Source: Actinoplanes sp. L3-i22 | Lineage (GTDB): Bacteria > Actinomycetota > Actinomycetes > Mycobacteriales > Micromonosporaceae | NCBI RefSeq assembly: GCF_019704555.1 | Contig: NZ_AP024745.1 | Coordinates: 5,154,501 to 5,218,500, forward strand | Direction: 5' to 3' | Length of the DNA stretch: 64,000 bases | Shown here: positions 59,457 through 64,000 of the stretch, one piece after another | How the letters are laid out: each line of letters starts with the position of its first letter | Position numbering within the stretch: position 1 is the stretch's first letter | Notes under the pieces: model-generated | Told to the model about the DNA's origin: nothing | The model's database searches: none | Seen by the model: only the letters and a program-made list of their open reading frames with translations | Program-made: the position numbers and the translations under genes

Positions 59457-61271
59457 ATGCGTGCCGCCGAGGGGCCAGGCTACGTACCGGGATGGCGGTC
59501 GGGTTTGATCGTTGCCCTGGTCGTCGTGCTGGGTGTGCTCGGCACCGCCCTGTCGGCGGTCGCCCTGCACGAGTCGGCGCACCGCTGGAGCAAGGTCGCG
59601 TTCGAGCAGAAACAGGACCTGATCACCAAGATGGTGATGGCCGAACTGGGCCAGTACGGGGTCACCCTCGCCGACCTGTCCGCCTCGATGGGCGCGCAGC
59701 CGGAGCTGGACGAGAGCGCGTTCGCGGCGATCACCGGCCCGATCAACAGCATCCGGCTGCCGGGGGCGGTCGCGGTCAGTTACGTCGTGGAGGCCCGGAC
59801 CGGAGCGATCGGCGGTGTGCAGGCCGACTGGCGCCGCCGGGGGAGCACCGGCCTGACCCTGACGCCGGGCGCGGCCGGCACCGGTGAGCACTACTTCCCG
59901 GTGTTCGTCCGCACCCTGGACGGCAGCACCCCGCAGCCCGGCCGGGATCTGGCCTCGATCACCCCGGTGGGGCAGGTGTTGCGGAAGGTGCGTTCGGACA
60001 GCACGGTCGACGCGAGCTCCAGCTATCGCCCGGCCGACGGCGGCGACGTCGCGTTCACCGTGGCAGCGCCGGTGCGGGACCGCGGCGGCCGGTTCACCGG
60101 CTGGGTGACCATGACGTTCCGTGGCCGGGACTTCCTCGGCGAGGCGGTCGACATCCTCGGCGCGGACGAGGTGGCGGTGAAGTTCGTCGACGTCTCCGCC
60201 GATCCGCCGGTCACCCTGGTGTCCTGGCCGTCGCCGGCCCGGACCGAGTCCCGTCTGCGGGTCGCCCGGATCGGCGTCCCCACCCCGGGGGCCCCGCACT
60301 GGATGCTGGTCTTCCGCCCGACCGAGCGCCTGATCCCGGCCTCCCAGGAGTGGATGGCCCGCGGCGCGGTGGTCATCGGGGGCGTGCTGACGCTGCTGCT
60401 GGCGTGTCTCACGGTGATCGTGGTGACGTCCCGGGACCGGGCGCTGCGCCGGGTCGAGAGGGCGACCGCCGCCCTGCGTCATGACATCGAGCGCCGGGAG
60501 ATGGTCGAGCAGCAGCTGCGGATCCGCGAGGAGGAGCTGGTCGGTTTCGCCGGGGTGATCGCCCACGACCTGCGCAATCCGCTGTCGAACGTGATCGGCT
60601 ACTCGGAGCTGCTGTCCGTCGCGGATCAGGGCGGGATGACCGAGAAACAACAGAGCTACCTGACTAGGGTACGGGGTAGCGCCGCGCTCATGCAGCGGCT
60701 GATCGACGACCTGCTCGGCTACGCGACCGCCGACAACGCCACCCTGCGGATCACCGAGATCGACCTGGAGCAGCTGGTCGGCGACATCGTCACCGAGCGG
60801 CTCGACGAGAGCGGCGCCAACGCGACGGTCGAGCACATCGTGCTGCCCACCGTGTTCGGCGATCCGACGCTGATCCGCCAGGTGCTGGACAACCTGATCG
60901 GCAACGCGATCAAGTACACGCCGCCCGGCCGGCGGGCGCAGGTGACCGTCGAGGCGATCCGCCCGGAGCCGGGCGTGTGCCGGGTCGAGGTGGCCGACCG
61001 CGGCATCGGCATCCCGCCCGGGCAGCACGCCGAGGTGTTCAACGCGTTCACCCGCGCCGAGGGCAGCGAGCGCTATCCGGGTACCGGGCTGGGCCTGGCG
61101 ATCGTGCAGCGCATCGTGCAGCGTCACGGCGGCACGGTCGGCGTGGAGGCCAACCCGGGCGGCGGCAGCCGCTTCTGGTTCACCCTGCCGGTGTCCCCGG
61201 CGCTCCCGGTGGAGCCGGCCATGCCCGCGGCATCGGAGGAGCCGGAGACCTCACCGCGCCGCGCGGCGTAG
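59457..61271 (+). CDS. Sensor histidine kinase with CHASE-like extracellular domain
   Basis: The 604-aa orphan kinase has a first membrane helix (about 15-37), a large extracellular domain to about 290 resembling CHASE (VAFEQKQDLITKMVMAELGQ, AVSYVVEARTG), and a second helix (about 300-325). A short coiled linker leads to HisKA with the phosphoacceptor histidine near 370 in VIAHDLRNPLSNVIGY. HATPase_c follows, with DNLIGNAIKYTPPG, ADRGIGIPPG and PGTGLGLAIVQRIVQRHGG. The architecture resembles bacteriophytochrome-like or cyclic-ligand sensors. No response regulator gene is adjacent, so its partner is elsewhere. Confidence 0.93.
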   Translation: MRAAEGPGYVPGWRSGLIVALVVVLGVLGTALSAVALHESAHRWSKVAFEQKQDLITKMVMAELGQYGVTLADLSASMGAQPELDESAFAAITGPINSIRLPGAVAVSYVVEARTGAIGGVQADWRRRGSTGLTLTPGAAGTGEHYFPVFVRTLDGSTPQPGRDLASITPVGQVLRKVRSDSTVDASSSYRPADGGDVAFTVAAPVRDRGGRFTGWVTMTFRGRDFLGEAVDILGADEVAVKFVDVSADPPVTLVSWPSPARTESRLRVARIGVPTPGAPHWMLVFRPTERLIPASQEWMARGAVVIGGVLTLLLACLTVIVVTSRDRALRRVERATAALRHDIERREMVEQQLRIREEELVGFAGVIAHDLRNPLSNVIGYSELLSVADQGGMTEKQQSYLTRVRGSAALMQRLIDDLLGYATADNATLRITEIDLEQLVGDIVTERLDESGANATVEHIVLPTVFGDPTLIRQVLDNLIGNAIKYTPPGRRAQVTVEAIRPEPGVCRVEVADRGIGIPPGQHAEVFNAFTRAEGSERYPGTGLGLAIVQRIVQRHGGTVGVEANPGGGSRFWFTLPVSPALPVEPAMPAASEEPETSPRRAA

Positions 61272-61375
61272 CGGCACGCCGAGACCGGGTCCGGGCCGGC
61301 CGGCGGCCGCGCCGCGTTCGTCACCACGCGCGCCGTGATCGCCGGGCGGCCCTGCCGGGTCGGGGCGGCGACTGA

Positions 61376-62275
61376 TCAGGATCGGCCGAGCAGCGCCTCG
61401 TGCAGAGACGCCGGGTCGAGCGCACTGAGTGGCCGCGCCGCCAGCCACGCCGCGCCGGCCGCCGGATCGCGGCTGGTCGCCGGATGCTGCCCGCGCGAGC
61501 GCAGCGTCGCCAGCACCCCGTCGCGGACTGGGGTATCACCGGCCAGCAGCCCCCCGCCGAGCACCACCGGACCCTCCGCCCGCACCTCATCGAGGGTGCG
61601 GACCAGGTGGGTGACCGCCTCGGCCACGATCGCGGCGGCGTGCTCGTCCCCGGCCCGGGCCGCCGCGCAGACCAGCGGGGCGAGCGCCCCGATCTCCTCC
61701 CAGGGCAGCGCCTGCGCCCAGTAGACCATTTCGTCGGCGCTGCCCGCCCCGGTCCGCGCGGCGAGCTGCGTGGCCAGCGGCGCCGACCAGTTCCGGACCG
61801 CGACGCGCACCGCCTGCAGGCCCAGCCACCGGCCGGAGCCCTCGTCGCCGAGCAGCCAGCCCAGGCCGTCGATGGTGCGCACCACCGCGTCGGCGTGCAC
61901 GGCCGCGGCGATCGCGCCGGTCCCGGCGATCAGCACCGCGCCCGAGGGGGCGGGGCTGCCGGCCGCGAACGCGGTCACCACGTCGCCGACCACGGCGACC
62001 GGCCCGCGCACCCCGGCCGCGGCCAGCGCCGGCGCGAACTGCGCCGCGGTCGCCGGCCCGGCGATGCCCAGGGTCGCGGCGCGGACCAGCGCGGGGGAGT
62101 GCCCACCGAGCGCGGCGCGGACCGCCGTGACGACTGCCGCCGCCGCGTTGCCGGCGCCCGCGGTCAGCGGGTTGCCGGGGCCGGCTCGCCCCCGCCCGAG
62201 GACCGTGCCGCCGGTCGTCGCGACCACGGCGGTCGACGCGGTGCCACCCGCGTCCACGCCCACCACCAGTTCCAT
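61376..62275 (-). CDS. BadF/BadG-type N-acetylglucosamine kinase
   Basis: This 299-aa ASKHA-fold sugar kinase has phosphate-1 motif VVGVDAGGTASTAVV, a phosphate-2-like GAVLIAGTGAIAAAV, the WLLGDEGSGRWLGLQA signature typical of eukaryote-like GlcNAc kinases, and adenosine motif VVLGGGLLAG. It would phosphorylate GlcNAc or another amino sugar in the cytosol. It is divergent from the RpiR regulator gene, 77 bases away. The pairing with that SIS regulator and a sugar-binding lipoprotein indicates an amino-sugar or murein-sugar pathway. Confidence 0.92.
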   Translation of the reverse strand: MELVVGVDAGGTASTAVVATTGGTVLGRGRAGPGNPLTAGAGNAAAAVVTAVRAALGGHSPALVRAATLGIAGPATAAQFAPALAAAGVRGPVAVVGDVVTAFAAGSPAPSGAVLIAGTGAIAAAVHADAVVRTIDGLGWLLGDEGSGRWLGLQAVRVAVRNWSAPLATQLAARTGAGSADEMVYWAQALPWEEIGALAPLVCAAARAGDEHAAAIVAEAVTHLVRTLDEVRAEGPVVLGGGLLAGDTPVRDGVLATLRSRGQHPATSRDPAAGAAWLAARPLSALDPASLHEALLGRS

Positions 62276-62304
62276 GAACGAGATCGAAACATAGGAAAGA
62301 CTTA

Positions 62305-62333
62305 TTGACTAGACCGCCCGGCGGTCGTAATTT
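62305..62333 (+). promoter_or_regulatory. Promoter with central palindromic operator for the RpiR gene
   Basis: TTGACT (62305-62310) and TAATTT (62328-62333) are 17 bases apart, close to the vegetative consensus. The spacer holds GACCGCC-C-GGCGGTC (62312-62326), a perfect 7-1-7 palindrome, likely the RpiR binding site between the divergent genes. Confidence 0.65.
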
Positions 62334-62352
62334 TCATCAACAACGGCGTGCG

Positions 62353-63279
62353 ATGAAAAGGATGACCACAGTGACGGGTGAGAGCGGTGGGCTGCTCGGA
62401 CGGCTCCGGATCGAGGGTCCGGCGATGCCGGAGGCCCTGGCGAGAATCGCCGAGACGATCCTGAACGATCCGGAGACGGCGGCCAACGCCAGCATCGTCG
62501 ACCTGGCCGAGCGCTCCGGGACGTCGACCGCGACGGTCACCCGGTTCAGCCGCACGCTGGGCTTCAAGGGCTATGCGAACCTGCGCGTCGCGATCGCCAC
62601 TGAGACCGGCCGGGCCGAGCAGGCCCGGTGGGAGACCGACATCAGCGGCGACATCGCCCCCGGCGACCCGCTCACCGACGTGCTCGGCGTGGTCACCGCC
62701 GCCGACACCCGGGCCATCCAGGACACCGCGGCCGGCCTGGACATGGCGTCCATCGAGCGGGTGTCGGCCGCGATCGCCGGCGCCGGCCGGGTGGAGATCT
62801 TCGGGCTGGGCAGCAGCGGCACGTCGGCGCGGGAGATGGCGTTCCGGCTCGAACGGATCCGGGTCCCGGTCTGGCACCGCGTCGACTCGCACACCGCGCT
62901 GACCAACGCCGCCCTGCTGCTGCCGGGGGACGTGGCCATCGGGTTGTCGCACTCCGGTCGTACCCGGGAAGTGATTGAAACGCTTGCCGAGGCAGCCGAT
63001 CACGGGGCCCTGACCGTGGCGTTGACCAGCTACAGCCGTTCTCCGCTGGCGGAGGTGGCCGACGTCGTGTTCACCACCGCCGTGCAGGAGACCACGTTCC
63101 GCCTGGCCGCGCTCTCCGCATTGCACTCCCAGCTGCTGGTCCTCGACATGATCTACGTCGCGGTCGCCCAGCGCACCTACGAGCGGACCGCCGAGGCACT
63201 CGAGCTCACCGTGCGCGCGGTCGACGCCCATCGCCTTCCCGAGAAGAACCCGACCCGTAATCGGGGCCGGAACAAATAA
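62353..63279 (+). CDS. RpiR/MurR-family regulator with SIS domain
   Basis: This 308-aa regulator has an N-terminal HTH_6 (LARIAETILNDPETAANASI, LAERSGTSTATVTRFSRTLG, FKGYANLRVAI) and a C-terminal SIS phosphosugar-binding domain (RVEIFGLGSSGTSAREMAFR, DVAIGLSHSGRTREVIETLA). The ligand is probably a phosphorylated amino sugar such as GlcNAc-6-P or MurNAc-6-P made by the neighbouring kinase. ATG 62353 is the chosen start, with ATG 62362 as alternative. It is followed by a sugar-binding lipoprotein gene. Confidence 0.93.
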   Translation: MKRMTTVTGESGGLLGRLRIEGPAMPEALARIAETILNDPETAANASIVDLAERSGTSTATVTRFSRTLGFKGYANLRVAIATETGRAEQARWETDISGDIAPGDPLTDVLGVVTAADTRAIQDTAAGLDMASIERVSAAIAGAGRVEIFGLGSSGTSAREMAFRLERIRVPVWHRVDSHTALTNAALLLPGDVAIGLSHSGRTREVIETLAEAADHGALTVALTSYSRSPLAEVADVVFTTAVQETTFRLAALSALHSQLLVLDMIYVAVAQRTYERTAEALELTVRAVDAHRLPEKNPTRNRGRNK

Positions 63280-63293
63280 TGAAGGAGCACCAT

Positions 63294-64000
63294 ATGCGCC
63301 AACGCCGTTATATCGCCGCCGCCGCCCTGTGTACCGCGACCCTGTTGACCCTGACCGCCTGCGGGGGTGGCGGAACCTCGGCCGCCGGGGACGACGGCTC
63401 GCCGAAGACCGTGCCGAACACCCGCGGCGAGGGCAAGACGCTCACCGTCTGGGTGATGGACGGCGACTACACCGACGCCACCATCAAGGCGATCAACGAC
63501 CAGTTCACCCAGGCCACCGGTGCGCAGGTGGACGTGCAGATCCAGCAGTGGGAGAGCATCACCACCAAGATCAGCACGGCGTTGTCGACCAGCGGCACGC
63601 CGGACGTGCTGGACCTGGGCAACACGCAGGTGCCCGGCTTCGCGGCCAACGGCGGGCTGCTCGACCTGACGCCGTACGCGGATGATCTGCGGCAGGGCCG
63701 CAAGTGGCTCGCGGGTCTGGAGGAACCGGCGACGGTCGACAAGGCGCTCTACGCGGTGCCCGGTTTCGCCGGCGCCCGCGCGGTCATCTACAACAAGAAG
63801 ACCTGGGCCGCCGCCGGGGTCACCGCCGCGCCGACGACCTACGCCGAGCTCACCGCCGCGCTGGACAAGGTGAAGGCGGCCAACCCGGCCGCCGACTTCT
63901 CGCCGTTCTACCTGCCCGGGCAGTACTGGTACGCCGGCATGCAGTTCGTCTGGGACGCCGGCGGCGACATCGCCGCCAGCGACGGCGGTGCCTGGAAGGG
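63294..64000 (+). CDS. ABC-transporter sugar-binding lipoprotein, 5' part
   Basis: The gene is cut by the right edge; 235 residues are visible. A lipoprotein signal ends in LTLTAC (cysteine near 23), followed by a Gly-rich spacer and the start of a type-1 extracellular solute-binding domain: KTLTVWVMDGDYTDATIKAI, VDVQIQQWESITTKISTALS, PDVLDLGNTQVPGFAANGGL, and AVPGFAGARAVIYNKKTW. GAAGGAGCACCAT precedes the ATG. By context it should deliver GlcNAc, chitobiose or a related sugar to permease genes beyond the window. Confidence 0.93.
   Translation, partial: MRQRRYIAAAALCTATLLTLTACGGGGTSAAGDDGSPKTVPNTRGEGKTLTVWVMDGDYTDATIKAINDQFTQATGAQVDVQIQQWESITTKISTALSTSGTPDVLDLGNTQVPGFAANGGLLDLTPYADDLRQGRKWLAGLEEPATVDKALYAVPGFAGARAVIYNKKTWAAAGVTAAPTTYAELTAALDKVKAANPAADFSPFYLPGQYWYAGMQFVWDAGGDIAASDGGAWK

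Overview
The window is very GC-rich, with overwhelmingly G/C third codon positions, frequent GTG starts and many probable leaderless promoters. It carries actinomycete-specific families (DUF397, CGNR zinc finger, DUF6082, an F420/PPOX-type oxidoreductase, MmyB-like regulators, an ECF42/DGPF pair, a bkdR-bkdABC cluster). It is a chromosomal segment of a soil actinobacterium; the family mix suggests Micromonosporaceae (Actinoplanes-like), which is an inference. I saw no tRNA, rRNA, insertion sequence, prophage or CRISPR array.

Layout. 1-8.8 kb: the end of a probable carbon-nitrogen hydrolase, an unknown protein, a NarL-type two-component system divergent from an MMPL transporter, a LysR regulator divergent from an SDR, and a secreted M4 protease. 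9.3-20 kb: a Tat-exported lipase-like protein, unknown proteins, a CGNR regulator divergent from an epoxide-hydrolase-like gene plus SDR, a secreted PL9 pectate lyase, an LpqC-like esterase, a methyltransferase, a broken reductase gene and a DUF1963 gene. 20-28 kb: a TetR regulator facing an SDR-esterase operon across four evenly spaced palindromes, a lipoprotein, threonine aldolase, and small redox or ligase genes. 28-34.8 kb: two carbohydrate-related genes flanking a 1,415-residue membrane protein that combines a NACHT-type and a KAP-like P-loop NTPase; this is the strongest candidate for an undescribed system.

35-41 kb: a branched-chain keto-acid dehydrogenase cluster (Lrp-type regulator, E1 alpha, E1 beta, E2) ending in a translationally coupled lipoate-ligase-like protein; the last two carry unusual low-complexity repeats. 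41-50 kb: a GH30 enzyme, a hydrolase, a lipoprotein, an APH-like kinase, DUF6082 and DUF397 proteins, and a permease-ureohydrolase-NTF2 operon under a divergent XRE-cupin regulator. 50-56 kb: ClpC, with a strong terminator, and an MmyB-type regulator divergent from an SDR. 56-64 kb: DUF998, a DGPF/YCII protein with its ECF42 sigma factor, a CHASE-like histidine kinase, and an amino-sugar module (BadF-type GlcNAc kinase, RpiR regulator, and a sugar-binding lipoprotein cut by the window end).

Two themes cross the window. Secreted glycan-active enzymes (PL9, GH71/99-like, GH30) and amino-sugar uptake point to a polysaccharide-degrading lifestyle. Short tandem-repeat arrays (units of 8, 13, 18, 24, about 38-42 and 54 bp) sit between genes and inside two coding regions. 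Some of them overlap stop codons or supply a ribosome-binding site.
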